This document shows, piece after piece, positions 32,396 to 40,951 of a stretch of 64,000 nt of DNA (its first letter is position 1; each line of letters starts with the position of its first letter). The DNA is taken from NCBI RefSeq assembly GCF_003711105.1, contig NZ_CP023865.1:2268001-2332000 (forward strand), written 5' to 3'. The notes below the pieces were generated by a model that searched no databases, was not told the origin of the DNA, and worked only from the letters and a program-made list of their open reading frames with translations. The position numbers were made by a program, and so were the translations under genes. Source of the DNA: Actinoplanes teichomyceticus ATCC 31121 (GTDB lineage Bacteria; Actinomycetota; Actinomycetes; Mycobacteriales; Micromonosporaceae).

Positions 32396-33238
32396 ATGGC
32401 GCAGCCGTACCGGGTCGGCAGGTTGGAGTTGGTCACCGAGGTCAGTCCTGCGGCCTGGGTCGTCGAGGGCGTGCGCGACCGACGGCGCGGCGAGGTGGGA
32501 GCACTGGTGCCCGCGGGGTTCGCCGCCTATGCCCGGGTGTTCCACCCCGCGTGGGTCGAGGGCCCGACCGGCGAGAAGCCGGTGCGCTGGGACACCGTCG
32601 CGGCTGCCAACGGCCGTCATGCGCATCCCGGGATGCAGTGGGAGGCGATCGCGGGCACCTGGATCGGAGCGGACGGGCGGTGGCGCGAACCGGAGGATCT
32701 CTGGGAGCCGCGGGACGGGCGGGACGGCACGCTGTGGACCACCGCGCCGTGGCCGGGCGTTCTCCCCAAGACGACGGCGCTGCTGCTGGTCGACGTGCTC
32801 CGGGCGTACACCCGCACGCCGCACCGTTGCTGGTTCGCCGTCTGGGCGGGGCACCAGACGTTGGTGCTGCCGCGCGACGGGGTGCCCCACGTCGGCGTGC
32901 CGGACCGGCCGATGCTGCTGCTCACCGGCCCTCTGGACGCCGCCACCACCCGGCTGGACCAGCCCGCGGGAGGCCATCGACGGCCGTCGTACGCGCGGCT
33001 GCCGAACATGTGGTGGCCCGACGACCGCAGCTGGTGCGTGGTCACCGACGCGGATCAGAACAGTACCTACCTGGGCTGCAGCCGCGCCTGCATCGACTCC
33101 CTGCTCGTCCACCCGCGGCTGGAGGCGCGAGAGGTCGACCCGGGCCAGCGAACCAGCGCCGACAGCGACGAGGTCAACCGACCGCCACGGTACGCACGGG
33201 AGCACGCCCCACGCTGGTGGCGCCGCTTCCTCCGATGA
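32396..33238 (+). CDS. Conserved actinobacterial hypothetical protein
   Basis: A 280-residue soluble protein with a low-pI globular body and a basic tail (REHAPRWWRRFLR). Notable segments are GALVPAGFAAYARVFHPAWV, WDTVAAANGRHAHPGMQWEA, TTAPWPGVLPKTTALLLVDV and DADQNSTYLGCSRACIDSLL. No signal peptide or membrane helix is visible. The start is the ATG at 32396 because the sequence becomes globular there; the same frame upstream belongs to a degraded fragment. It is intact although both neighbours are broken. I have seen the QNSTYLGCSRACID-type motif in actinobacterial proteins of unknown function and cannot assign a role. Confidence 0.6.
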   Translation: MAQPYRVGRLELVTEVSPAAWVVEGVRDRRRGEVGALVPAGFAAYARVFHPAWVEGPTGEKPVRWDTVAAANGRHAHPGMQWEAIAGTWIGADGRWREPEDLWEPRDGRDGTLWTTAPWPGVLPKTTALLLVDVLRAYTRTPHRCWFAVWAGHQTLVLPRDGVPHVGVPDRPMLLLTGPLDAATTRLDQPAGGHRRPSYARLPNMWWPDDRSWCVVTDADQNSTYLGCSRACIDSLLVHPRLEAREVDPGQRTSADSDEVNRPPRYAREHAPRWWRRFLR

Positions 33239-33256
33239 CCGGTCCGGAGATCGCCC

Positions 33257-33816
33257 GGCATCCTGCACCGGAACACCGGCCGCCTCCTGTGGACCACCGC
33301 CGCCGGCGCCCACCCCGTCCTGTTCCGCGCCGGTAGCAGCCTCGGCGAGGCCGGGTACGTCACCGCCGCCCGCGACTACTTCGCCGACCTGCACGCCACC
33401 GCCCATGAGCAGCTCGGTCCCGAGCACTCCCACACGCTGAGCGCCCGCTACCGCCTTGCCTGGTGGAGGGGCGAGGCCGGGGATCCCGGTGGTGCGATCG
33501 CCGCCTCCGAGCAGCTTCTTGAGGATTGTTTGCCGATCCTGGGTCCCGAGCACCCCTACACCCTGGACGCCCGCCACAGCAGTGGCTGGTGGCGGAGCCG
33601 GACCGGACATCCCGGCGCTGCGACCGCCGCCGAACAGCTGCTCGAGGATTGTGAGCGAATTCTGGGTGCTGAGCACCCCCACACTCTGATCGCACGCCAC
33701 AGCCTCGCCTGGCGGCGAGGCGAGGCGGGCACCCAGGCGGCGCGCCCGCCTTCGAGCAGATGATCGACGACCACCTGCGCTTCCTCGGCCCCAGCACTCA
33801 CATGTCGGTGTATTGA
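33257..33816 (+). pseudogene. C-terminal remnant of a TPR (NB-ARC/TPR type) protein
   Basis: The frame gives LHRNTGRLLWTTA, LFRAGSSLGEAGYVTAARDY, and then repeats of about 42 residues: GPEHSHTLSARYRLAWWRGE, AGDPGGAIAASEQLLEDCLP, GPEHPYTLDARHSSGWWRS, GAEHPHTLIARHSLAWRRGE. These are TPR_10-type repeats of large actinobacterial NB-ARC or tetratricopeptide proteins. The frame breaks near 33735 and resumes as AFEQMIDDHLRFLGPSTHMS in another frame. No N-terminal half exists here. It is a truncated and frameshifted relic. Confidence 0.6.
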
Positions 33817-33887
33817 CGACATCGCCGCTGCTCACCGTCGGCGATGAGGTACGGCCGGAACTCCTGCCGCCACGTCACTGACCTGCG

Positions 33888-35525
33888 TTAGGACAGCAAA
33901 TCGCGGCGGCGGTAGGCGGCGATGCCCAGCAAGGTCAGGAGCGTGGCGAGCGCTAGCATGACGGCCGAAGTCGCCAGGCTGGCCTCGGTGAGCGGCACGG
34001 GTGCCAGGTGAGCGAATGGTGAGAGGTCGCGAACCCAGTCCGGTGCTGCGATGCTCTCGGCGGTGACCAGCAGCAGGAACCCACCGATGGTGGGAAGGCC
34101 GCCGACAAGCCCGGTCCAGCGTGGCGCCCAGCCGACCGCGAACACCGCCGCGCCGAGGCTGAGCAGCACGATCGGCAGCACGTTCCACGTGCCGCGTAGG
34201 GCGTCGGTTACGGCTAGCTCGCCACCGATGGCGGTGACACCGAGCCAGGTCGCCAGGCCGGCTCCGGTGATCAGGACCGCTGCGGCTGCGGCGATGACGG
34301 TGATCTCGGCGCCGATCAGCCGGAGCCGGGTGATCGGCTGACTCGCAAGCAACGTGAGCCTCCGGTCGGACTCGGCCGCCAGGAACGCGGTCATCCGGAC
34401 GGTGACGAAGCCCCCGGCGGGCATGGCGAGGATCGCGAACAGCGTCGCGGCGAACCCGGCTGTGCTGCCCAACTCTTCGAAGCCGGCCTGTGACGCCTCG
34501 CCGGCCATGGCCGGGTTGTCGCGCAGGAAGTCGGTGACCGACACCGTGGTCAGCCCGATCAGCAGGTAGTAGGCGCCGATACCGAGCATCCACCCGGCCA
34601 GCGGCCGCAGCACCCGGCGTACCGCGAACGTTGCCGCACTGGCCAATAGCAGCGTGCGTGGACGTCGCCCGGCTGCCGCGGGGATGAGACCGTCGCGAAC
34701 GTCGCGACGGCGGGCGACGCCCAGGGCCAACACTGTGAGCAGCGCGGTCGCGGCGGCCAGCAACAGCAGCGGTGGGACGCGGTTGTGGACGTAGGGCCCG
34801 GTGTGTGACAGCAGCCCGAACGGCGACAGCCAGAGCAGCCAACCGAGTGCGGTGACCCCGTCACCGATCATGCGGACCAGCAGGCTGACGCCCAGTACCG
34901 CCACTGCCGTCCCGGTCGCGGGGGAACGGGCTGGAAAGAGTTGGACGGCCAGTGCGGCTACCGCGGCGAAGAACATCCCGAGCAGGCCGGTTCCGGTGCC
35001 GTGCAGCAGCGCGCCTGCCGGTTCGGTGCCGGCCAGCAGCAGAACGGCCATGATGGTGGTCGCGGTGGCGGCCGCGACCACCATCACGGGGATCAGGTGG
35101 CGCAGCAGTACGGCCGGGGCTGGTAGGCGGCTGGACAGCAGCAGGTCCCAGCGGCCGGCGTCCTCCTCACCGCGGGTGATCCGGGTGGTCGCCAGGATCG
35201 ACCAGGTGCCGAGCAGGACCGCGATGACGGTGCCGACCCGCCAGACGGTGAATCCACCGGCGGTGTCGAGGCCGATCGGGGCGCCGAACAGGGTCCGGAT
35301 CGCCGGGTTTCCGGCCAGGGCCTGCAGACTTCCGGCCGCCGCGGGGTCGGCCATCACCTGCGCGTAGGTGGCGGCGACCAGCGCGGTCATCCCCGCGGCC
35401 AGCCCGACGACGATGAGAGCGCCACGCCGGATCTGGCGGACGGCCAGCCACGTGACAGCACGGCCCGGCGCAGGAGCCGATGTCACCCGCAAGTCGGCGG
35501 GGGCGGAAAGGGTGCCGAGGCTCAT
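33888..35525 (-). CDS. ABC exporter permease (two fused six-segment halves)
   Basis: A 545-residue integral membrane protein with about twelve hydrophobic helices in two halves of similar layout (ALIVVGLAAGMTALVAATYA in the first; LAGWMLGIGAYYLLIGLTTV in the second). It belongs to the ABC-2-like permeases paired with drug-export ATPases in actinomycetes, often annotated as polyketide antibiotic transporters. Residues ITRGEEDAGRWDLLLSSRLP form the conserved first cytoplasmic loop, and AAESDRRLTLLASQPITRLR its counterpart in the second half. Its ATG overlaps the ATPase stop by four bases (ATGA), so the two are translationally coupled. Substrate unknown. Confidence 0.85.
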   Translation of the reverse strand: MSLGTLSAPADLRVTSAPAPGRAVTWLAVRQIRRGALIVVGLAAGMTALVAATYAQVMADPAAAGSLQALAGNPAIRTLFGAPIGLDTAGGFTVWRVGTVIAVLLGTWSILATTRITRGEEDAGRWDLLLSSRLPAPAVLLRHLIPVMVVAAATATTIMAVLLLAGTEPAGALLHGTGTGLLGMFFAAVAALAVQLFPARSPATGTAVAVLGVSLLVRMIGDGVTALGWLLWLSPFGLLSHTGPYVHNRVPPLLLLAAATALLTVLALGVARRRDVRDGLIPAAAGRRPRTLLLASAATFAVRRVLRPLAGWMLGIGAYYLLIGLTTVSVTDFLRDNPAMAGEASQAGFEELGSTAGFAATLFAILAMPAGGFVTVRMTAFLAAESDRRLTLLASQPITRLRLIGAEITVIAAAAAVLITGAGLATWLGVTAIGGELAVTDALRGTWNVLPIVLLSLGAAVFAVGWAPRWTGLVGGLPTIGGFLLLVTAESIAAPDWVRDLSPFAHLAPVPLTEASLATSAVMLALATLLTLLGIAAYRRRDLLS

Positions 35526-36415
35526 CGGACCGTCTCCGTCCCGTAGTAGTCCAGGAAGATCTCCTCCAGGCTGGGTTCCCGCATGCTCAGGCCGGTGACC
35601 TCCGCCGCGGCGAGGGCCCGCAGCGCGGGGGCGGGCTCGCCGGTCAGGGTGAACCGCAGGCGTTGTTCGCCGGCCGGCTCGATCGCCTCGACACCGGGAA
35701 TCGCGTTCAGATCCGGTGCGGTGCCGGTGTAGCTGACCGTTACTTCGGCCCGGTGCAGGCCGCGCAGGTCACTGATCGTGGAGACGTCGGCGAGCCGGCC
35801 GGCGCGCAGGATGGCGACCCGGTCGCAGACGGCTTCGACCTCGGCGAGCTGATGCGAACTCAGGAACACGGTCTGCCCGCGGTCGCGGGCGTGGCGGACC
35901 GCGGTGCGGAACTCGCGTTCCATCAGCGGATCCAGGCCGCTGGTCGGCTCGTCGAGCACCAGCAGCGGGGCCCGGGTGGCGAACGCGGCGATCAGGGCGA
36001 TCTTCTGCCGGTTGCCCGTGGAGTAGGTGCGGGCCGGTTTCGACGGGTCGAGGGCGAACCGTTCGACGAGCTCGTCGCGGTACGCCACATCGGTGCCCGG
36101 GCTGGTGCGGGCCTGCAGGTGCAGGATCTCGGCGCCGGTCAGTTGCGGCCACAACGCCACATCGGCGGGCACGTAGGCCAGGTGCCGGTGAGCGCGGGCC
36201 ACGTCGAGGGCGTCGCCGCCGAACACCTCGGCCCGCCCGGCGGTGGGGCGGGCGAGGCCGAGCAGCAGGCGGATGGTGGTGGACTTGCCGGCACCGTTGG
36301 GTCCGAGGAACCCGAACACCTCACCCGGGACGACGTCCAAATTCAGGGTGTCGAGGGCGGTCAGGCGACCGTACCGTTTCGTGAGGTCGACAGTGCGCAG
36401 CGCGGGATCGGTCAT
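35522..36415 (-). CDS. ABC exporter ATP-binding protein
   Basis: A 297-residue ATPase. Walker A is GPNGAGKST (about residues 37-45), the Q-loop region is VPADVALWPQL, the signature is the variant YSTGNRQKIALIAAF in place of LSGGQ, Walker B is LLVLDEPTSGLDP and the switch histidine is in FLSSHQLAEVE. The variant signature is usual for the ATPases that pair with this permease class. The C-terminal 80 residues are the accessory domain of drug exporters (SMREPSLEEIFLDYY). I chose the ATG at 36415 because homology begins at MTDPALRTVDLTKRYG; the frame runs to 36475. It energises the permease downstream. Confidence 0.88.
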   Translation of the reverse strand: MTDPALRTVDLTKRYGRLTALDTLNLDVVPGEVFGFLGPNGAGKSTTIRLLLGLARPTAGRAEVFGGDALDVARAHRHLAYVPADVALWPQLTGAEILHLQARTSPGTDVAYRDELVERFALDPSKPARTYSTGNRQKIALIAAFATRAPLLVLDEPTSGLDPLMEREFRTAVRHARDRGQTVFLSSHQLAEVEAVCDRVAILRAGRLADVSTISDLRGLHRAEVTVSYTGTAPDLNAIPGVEAIEPAGEQRLRFTLTGEPAPALRALAAAEVTGLSMREPSLEEIFLDYYGTETVR

Positions 36416-36920
36416 CGCAGGAGGCCTTCCGGGTCGAGGCGTGGATCTATGACCGCCGACCAGACTTCCCGGCACACCTGTCGCTCACCGTACGCCTGTC
36501 CCGCACCGGGCGGGAAGGCCATGCCGGCGGTCAGCGCCGGACGGGGTCGTCGTCCCAGACGTCGGGGATGCCGTCGGTATGCCGACTCGGCCCGTCGACG
36601 GGCGACCCCCAGTCGCGGGCCCGCGGAAGCAGCTGCTGACCGGGATCCCGGTAGTCAGTCGGTACGACTACAGAACTCCGGCAGTTGCAAGGTCCGACGT
36701 TGCCGGCACACCTGGCCGCCAAGGATCTGCGATGGCCGTCTCTCCTATCCCGAGAGGTCCGGTCCATCCACCACTTCGACTCGACGCAACCTCGCCCTGG
36801 TGTGGGACGAAGGGTGGCGCCGGATGACCGTACGGGAAACTTTCGCCCTCGAGGCAACAGATCGGGTGATGGCCGGCGTCTCACTAGACGTCAACACCGA
36901 TCAACAGATGGGCGAGAAGC
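36416..36920. other. Intergenic region before the repeat protein
   Basis: 505 bases without a clear gene. GAAACTTTC at 36836-36844 resembles the xylan-type operator at 9355, and a 12-mer CCGGCACACCTG occurs at about 36470 and 36702. A frame from ATG 36824 (MTVRETFALEATDRVMAGVS..., 34 codons) ends in a TGA overlapping the next start; it may be a leader ORF or chance. Confidence 0.3.
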
Positions 36921-38063
36921 ATGCGTGAGAACGACGACCGGCAGCAGTCGTTCGGACTGAACGAGAACAGGACTCCGGACCCGGCCGCTGTCTACGCCGC
37001 GGTCGAGGAGCTCTCCCGTACGCCGAAGCGGCGTCGCCGCGGTGTGCAGGTCGCCGGCGGCGTCGCCGTCGGGGCCGGTCTGCTCGTCGGTCTCGTCGGC
37101 GTGCCGGCGGCCTTCGCGTCCGAGGTCTCCAAGCCGGCGCACGTCAACCAGGTGGCCGCCACCGCATCGGCCAAGGACAAGGCCGCCCCGTCCCCCTCCG
37201 CGTCGGTGAGTGAGGAGCAGGCGCGCAACGCCTACTTCGCCGCCGGCTACGGGCTGGACGAGGCCGAGAAGCTCGCCAAGCTGTGGAACATCACCGACCT
37301 CAGCGCCACCAAGGCCGAGGCCGGCCGTCGGCTGCTCGCCGGCCAGACGCTGCCGATCCCGCCGGGGTCCGCCCCGACCGACTCCGAGCACGACGCGCAG
37401 CGGGCGGCGTTCTTCGACGCCGGGTACGGCTGGGACGACGCGGTGAAGCTGGCCAAGCTGTGGAAGCTGGCCGACCCGGGCCAGGCGAAGGTGAAGGCCG
37501 GAGCCAAGCTGCTGGCCGGGCAGACCCTGCCGATCAAGCCGCACGCGAACAGCGAGGCGCAGGCCGACAAGCAGGTCAACGCGTTCTTCGGGGCCGGCTA
37601 CGACTACGACGACGCGGTCAAGCTGGCCAAGCTGTGGAAGACCAAGACGCCGTACGACGCCAAGGTCGAGGCCGGAAAGCGGCTGCTCGCCGGCAAGAAG
37701 CTGCCCATCGCGCCGTCGGCCGAGAAGCAGGAGCAGGCCCGGCTGGACGCCTACTTCGCCGCCGGGTACGGCTGGGACGAGGCGGTCAAGCTGGCCAAGC
37801 TGTGGAAGCTGGCCGACCCGGGCCAGGCGAAGGTGAAGGCCGGAGCCAAGCTGCTGGCCGGGCAGACCCTGCCGATCAAGCCGGCGACGCCCCCCGCCGA
37901 GCCGGAGGAGGACAAGCAGGTCAACGCGTTCTTCGCCGCCGGCTACGACTACGACGACGCGGTCAAGCTGGCCAAGCTGTGGAAGACCACGTCGCCGTAC
38001 GACGCCAAGGTGAAGGCGGGCGCCAAGCTGCTGGCCGGGCAGACCCTGCCGATCCGGCCCTGA
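36921..38063 (+). CDS. Exported protein of five 57-residue repeats
   Basis: A 380-residue protein. Residues 36-67 form a basic-hydrophobic signal or anchor (TPKRRRRGVQVAGGVAVGAG, LLVGLVGVPAAFAS). After an Ala/Ser/Pro linker come five repeats of about 57 residues, each reading roughly AYFAAGYGWDEAVKLAKLWK then AKVKAGAKLLAGQTLPIKP. Repeats 2 and 4 contain an identical 93-base stretch (37449-37541 and 37791-37883), and repeats 3 and 5 are nearly identical, so a two-repeat block of 342 bases was duplicated recently. The unit looks like a helical pair, perhaps a peptidoglycan- or polymer-binding module. The ATG follows GGGCGAGAAGC. A glutamate racemase follows after 20 bases, suggesting co-transcription and a cell-wall connection (inference). 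Confidence 0.75.
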   Translation: MRENDDRQQSFGLNENRTPDPAAVYAAVEELSRTPKRRRRGVQVAGGVAVGAGLLVGLVGVPAAFASEVSKPAHVNQVAATASAKDKAAPSPSASVSEEQARNAYFAAGYGLDEAEKLAKLWNITDLSATKAEAGRRLLAGQTLPIPPGSAPTDSEHDAQRAAFFDAGYGWDDAVKLAKLWKLADPGQAKVKAGAKLLAGQTLPIKPHANSEAQADKQVNAFFGAGYDYDDAVKLAKLWKTKTPYDAKVEAGKRLLAGKKLPIAPSAEKQEQARLDAYFAAGYGWDEAVKLAKLWKLADPGQAKVKAGAKLLAGQTLPIKPATPPAEPEEDKQVNAFFAAGYDYDDAVKLAKLWKTTSPYDAKVKAGAKLLAGQTLPIRP

Positions 38064-38083
38064 GCGACCGGATCCCGGCCCGT

Positions 38084-38968
38084 GTGGTGCGCCGTGCCGA
38101 CGGCGCGCCACGCGGCCCCCGGACGCTGACGATCGGGGTGTTCGACTCCGGCGTCGGCGGTCTCACCGTGACCGCCGACCTGCGGCAGGCGTTGCCCGAC
38201 GCCCGGATCGTCTACCTCGCCGACACGGCGCACGCCCCGTACGGGAACAAGCCGCCGGACCAGGTCGTCGAGCTGGTGCTCGCCGGTCTGGACCGGCTGG
38301 TCGAGGCCGGGGCGGACGTGCTCGTCGTGGCCTGCAACACCGCCGCCGCGGCGGGACTGGCGGTCGCCCGGAGCCGCTACCCGGTGCCGGTCGTCGACGT
38401 GGTGGCGCCGACCGCGCGGGCGGCGATCGACCGCCTCGCCGCCGCCGGCGCCGTGGGCCGGCCGATCGGCGTCCTCGGCACCGCCGCCACGATCGCCGCC
38501 GGCGTCTATCCGCGCGCCCTGTCCGCGGTCGCCGGCGCCACGGTGGTCGGCGTCGCCGGCCCCGAACTCGTCACCCTGGTCGAGCGGGGAACGACGACCG
38601 GCGCCCTGGCCGGCGCGGTCGTCCGCCGCCGGGTGGCCCCGATCGTCGAGGCCGGCGTGGGCGCCCTCATCCTCGGCTGTACGCACTTCCCGTTCCTGGC
38701 CCCGGCGATCCGGGCCGCCGTGGGCGACGCGGTTCCCCTGGTCACCGCCGGCCCCGGGACCGCCGCGGCGACCGCCGCCGCCGTCGGTCGTGAGGTCGCG
38801 TACGGGCCGCGCCCGGCGTCCCGCGACCTGCTGGCTACGGTGGACCTGCGGTGCACCGGTGATCCGCGGCGCTTCGCGCGTACGGTCGAGCGGCTCTTCG
38901 CCCGTGCCGGTGCCGGAGATCTCTCCCGCCCGATGCCCGGTGACCACCGGCTTCCGGTGACCGTCTAG
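38084..38968 (+). CDS. murI: Glutamate racemase
   Basis: A protein of about 294 residues that interconverts L- and D-glutamate without cofactor, supplying D-Glu for peptidoglycan. The essential pieces are present: VFDSGVGGLTV (Asp21, Ser22), LADTAHAPYG, the first catalytic Cys84 in VVACNTAAA and the second, Cys199, in GCTHFPFLAP. There is no ribosome site before GTG 38084, so the start is uncertain; the conserved core begins at 38126. It lies between a repeat protein and an amidoligase-like gene rather than beside the usual housekeeping neighbours (rph or cysM), so it may be a second, specialised racemase. Confidence 0.85.
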   Translation: MVRRADGAPRGPRTLTIGVFDSGVGGLTVTADLRQALPDARIVYLADTAHAPYGNKPPDQVVELVLAGLDRLVEAGADVLVVACNTAAAAGLAVARSRYPVPVVDVVAPTARAAIDRLAAAGAVGRPIGVLGTAATIAAGVYPRALSAVAGATVVGVAGPELVTLVERGTTTGALAGAVVRRRVAPIVEAGVGALILGCTHFPFLAPAIRAAVGDAVPLVTAGPGTAAATAAAVGREVAYGPRPASRDLLATVDLRCTGDPRRFARTVERLFARAGAGDLSRPMPGDHRLPVTV

Positions 38969-39002
38969 TGATCGTGACCAACGAGCTTTGCGAGGTGCAA
39001 GG

Positions 39003-40067
39003 GTGACGGCGACGCTGCGCGGCCGGATCGGCTTCGAGATCGAACTGCTCGCCCCCCGGGGCAGCAGCCGGCGCACATTGGCCGACGAGATCGCGTCCCG
39101 CTCCGGCGGCACCGTCCGGCCGGTGTGGCACCACGACAGCGAGCCGTCCCTGGTGCCGGGCCTGGGCCGGTTCCTGCGCCTCAGCCAGGGTTTCGAGGTG
39201 CGCCGGGCCGACGGCGAGCTGCTGTGCACGCTGGTCGACGACATCACGCTGCTGGCCGACCTGGATCCACGCCGACCGGCGCCGCCGGGCTGGTTCCGCA
39301 TCCTCGGCGACGACGCCCGCCTGCTGCGGCTGCTCGCCCTGCACAGCGACCCGGGCGCCGACGCGGCGACGGCGCTGGACGAGGCGGCGCGCCTCTGGCG
39401 GACCACCGCCCAGCAGCTCGACGACGTGTACCGGCTGGACGACCCGAGCGGCGTCACCATCGCCCTGGCGGCACCGCAGGGCGGGGAACGGGAGCGGGGA
39501 TGCGAGGTCGTCACCGCGCCCCTGACGGCCGACCACCACGCCGAACTGGAACGTCTCCTGGCCCCGGCGCGCGAGCTGGGCTTCACCGTGCCGCACGAGG
39601 CCGCCGTGCACCTGCACCTCGACGGCGGCCCGTTCCGCGAGGCGCACGCCGCGGCCAACGTCGTGCGCCTGTTCGCACACTGGCGCGAGCCGCTACGGCA
39701 GCTGCTGGGCACGAACCCGGCGTGCCTGCGGCTGGCGCCCCTGCCGGCGGAACTGGTGCGCGCGGTCGAGGGCACGCCCACCTGGGCCGACCTGCGGGAG
39801 GCAGCCGACGCCGGGGGCCTCACCAAGTACTTCGACGTCAACCTGACCCAGTTGTTCAGCGACACCCCGGTGCGGGACACCGTCGAGGTCCGCATCCTGC
39901 CCGGGGCGATCGACGCCGACGACATCGTCAACCAGGCCGGCGTGGTGGAGTTGCTGCTGGAGCGCTGCCGGTGGCCCGAGCCGATCGGTGCGGCCCCGGA
40001 CGACCCGGGGGCGGCGGTGCAGGAGCTGATCGTCATGGCGGCCGACGTGCTCGCCGCCCGCCCGTAG
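39003..40067 (+). CDS. Amidoligase-family protein (Amidoligase_2-like)
   Basis: A 354-residue protein. The start RGRIGFEIELLAPRGSSRRT, the middle CEVVTAPLT (Glu168) and HLHLDGG (His203, His205), and FDVNLTQLF (Asn280) follow the order seen in the predicted amidoligases with a glutamine-synthetase-like fold (pfam12224), which are thought to use ATP to form amide or peptide bonds. Glu12 and Glu14 would bind metal-ATP. The GTG at 39003 follows GAGGTGCAAGG; a TTG at 38988 is the longer alternative. It starts 34 bases after the racemase stop, so D-glutamate is an attractive substrate or building block. That link is inferred; no experimental function for this family is assumed. Confidence 0.6.
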   Translation: MTATLRGRIGFEIELLAPRGSSRRTLADEIASRSGGTVRPVWHHDSEPSLVPGLGRFLRLSQGFEVRRADGELLCTLVDDITLLADLDPRRPAPPGWFRILGDDARLLRLLALHSDPGADAATALDEAARLWRTTAQQLDDVYRLDDPSGVTIALAAPQGGERERGCEVVTAPLTADHHAELERLLAPARELGFTVPHEAAVHLHLDGGPFREAHAAANVVRLFAHWREPLRQLLGTNPACLRLAPLPAELVRAVEGTPTWADLREAADAGGLTKYFDVNLTQLFSDTPVRDTVEVRILPGAIDADDIVNQAGVVELLLERCRWPEPIGAAPDDPGAAVQELIVMAADVLAARP

Positions 40068-40076
40068 GAGCCGGCC

Positions 40077-40321
40077 GAGGCAGCCCGGTGCGCCGCCACC
40101 ACCGGCGCCGACGCCCAGCGGCTGACCGCCGAGATCACCAACCTGCGCGCGTCCCTGGAGCGCGCCCGACCGCCGCGGCCGCCGCCGAAGCCACCGCGGC
40201 CGCCGAACGCCAGCGCGCCGAACGCCAGCGCGCCGAACGCCAGCGCGCCGAACGCCAGCGCGCCGAACGCGCCGAGCTGGCGCATCGGGGCGCCGACGGC
40301 GAGCAGCACCGCACCGAGTGA
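40077..40321 (+). pseudogene. Coiled-coil protein remnant (KfrA-like)
   Basis: One frame gives TTGADAQRLTAEITNLRASL, then ERAR; after a frameshift near 40170 another gives PTAAAAAEATAAAERQRAER and further AERQR repeats to a stop at 40321. Both halves look like a single Ala/Glu/Arg-rich coiled coil of the type found in plasmid or integrative-element DNA-binding proteins such as KfrA. There is no N-terminal domain. It is a truncated, frameshifted relic. Confidence 0.45.
40202..40261. repeat. Four perfect 15-bp tandem repeats
   Basis: GCCGAACGCCAGCGC is repeated four times without change and then partly, encoding AERQR units in the coiled-coil remnant. Perfect identity points to recent slippage. 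Confidence 0.85.
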
Positions 40322-40379
40322 TCTGGTGTACCTGCCCGTACCCGCTCATACTCCGGTATGGGCAGGTACGGGCATGGTG

Positions 40380-40907
40380 TCAGCGACGCCGGGAGAACCC
40401 GGCCCGGTAGCGCCGGGCCAGGTACGCGGCGGCCGCGCGGCGCACGTGTAGCTCCTGTTCGGCCGGGTGCAGGCGCGGGTTCCAGCCGTTACGGCCGGCG
40501 AGGGCGTCGGCCACCGCGGCGATAGGTAGTTCGCCGCGTCGGGCGGCGGCCGGCACCGTGCGGCGCAGCACGCGTTCCCGGTCGATGTCCTGCGCCGGCC
40601 CGGCCGTGACCTGCGGCACCGGGAACGCGGCGGCGGCCCGGGCGCGGGCCAGGCGCATGTCGGCGTCCTGCCACGCCGCCCAGGTGGCGTCGAGACTCTG
40701 CTGCGCCTGCTGCCGATGCTCGTGCCAGCGCTGCGCGGTCGTCGCCGCATGCCCGGCCGCGGCGGCGAGCTCGTCGGCGTAACGCACGACCCCGGCTGCC
40801 CGCTGCCGGTCGTGGTCGCGCTGCTCGCGGTAGCGGCGCAGCGCATCCGCTGCCTGCCGCAACGCCTGCCCGGGCCGGCGGACCCCCTCCGGGCTGGCAA
40901 GCACCAC
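40380..40907 (-). CDS. Actinobacterial accessory protein, helical, possibly truncated
   Basis: A 175-residue charged helical protein: RRPGQALRQAADALRRYREQ, RAAGVVRYADELAAAAGHAA, SLDATWAAWQDADMRLARAR, then LPIAAVADALAGRNGWNPRL. The sequence pattern is familiar from accessory proteins on actinomycete integrative elements, but no function is known. There is no signal peptide or membrane helix. A GTG at 40907 is the earliest reasonable start; no ribosome site is evident and the neighbouring oxidoreductase ends at 40952, so the original N-terminus may have been lost. It faces the coiled-coil remnant. Confidence 0.5.
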   Translation of the reverse strand: MVLASPEGVRRPGQALRQAADALRRYREQRDHDRQRAAGVVRYADELAAAAGHAATTAQRWHEHRQQAQQSLDATWAAWQDADMRLARARAAAAFPVPQVTAGPAQDIDRERVLRRTVPAAARRGELPIAAVADALAGRNGWNPRLHPAEQELHVRRAAAAYLARRYRAGFSRRR

Positions 40908-40951
40908 CAGCGCCGGACCGGCGAGGCAGAGGTGCGCCTGCTGACTGAACT

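Noticed and set aside
36836..36844. GAAACTTTC as a xylan operator controlling the repeat protein
   Set aside because: A nine-base match can occur by chance, it lacks the outer G-C pair on one side, and the downstream genes have no link to sugars.
40202..40261. CRISPR-like array
   Set aside because: The 15-bp units are directly tandem with no spacers. No CRISPR array or cas gene was seen anywhere in the window.
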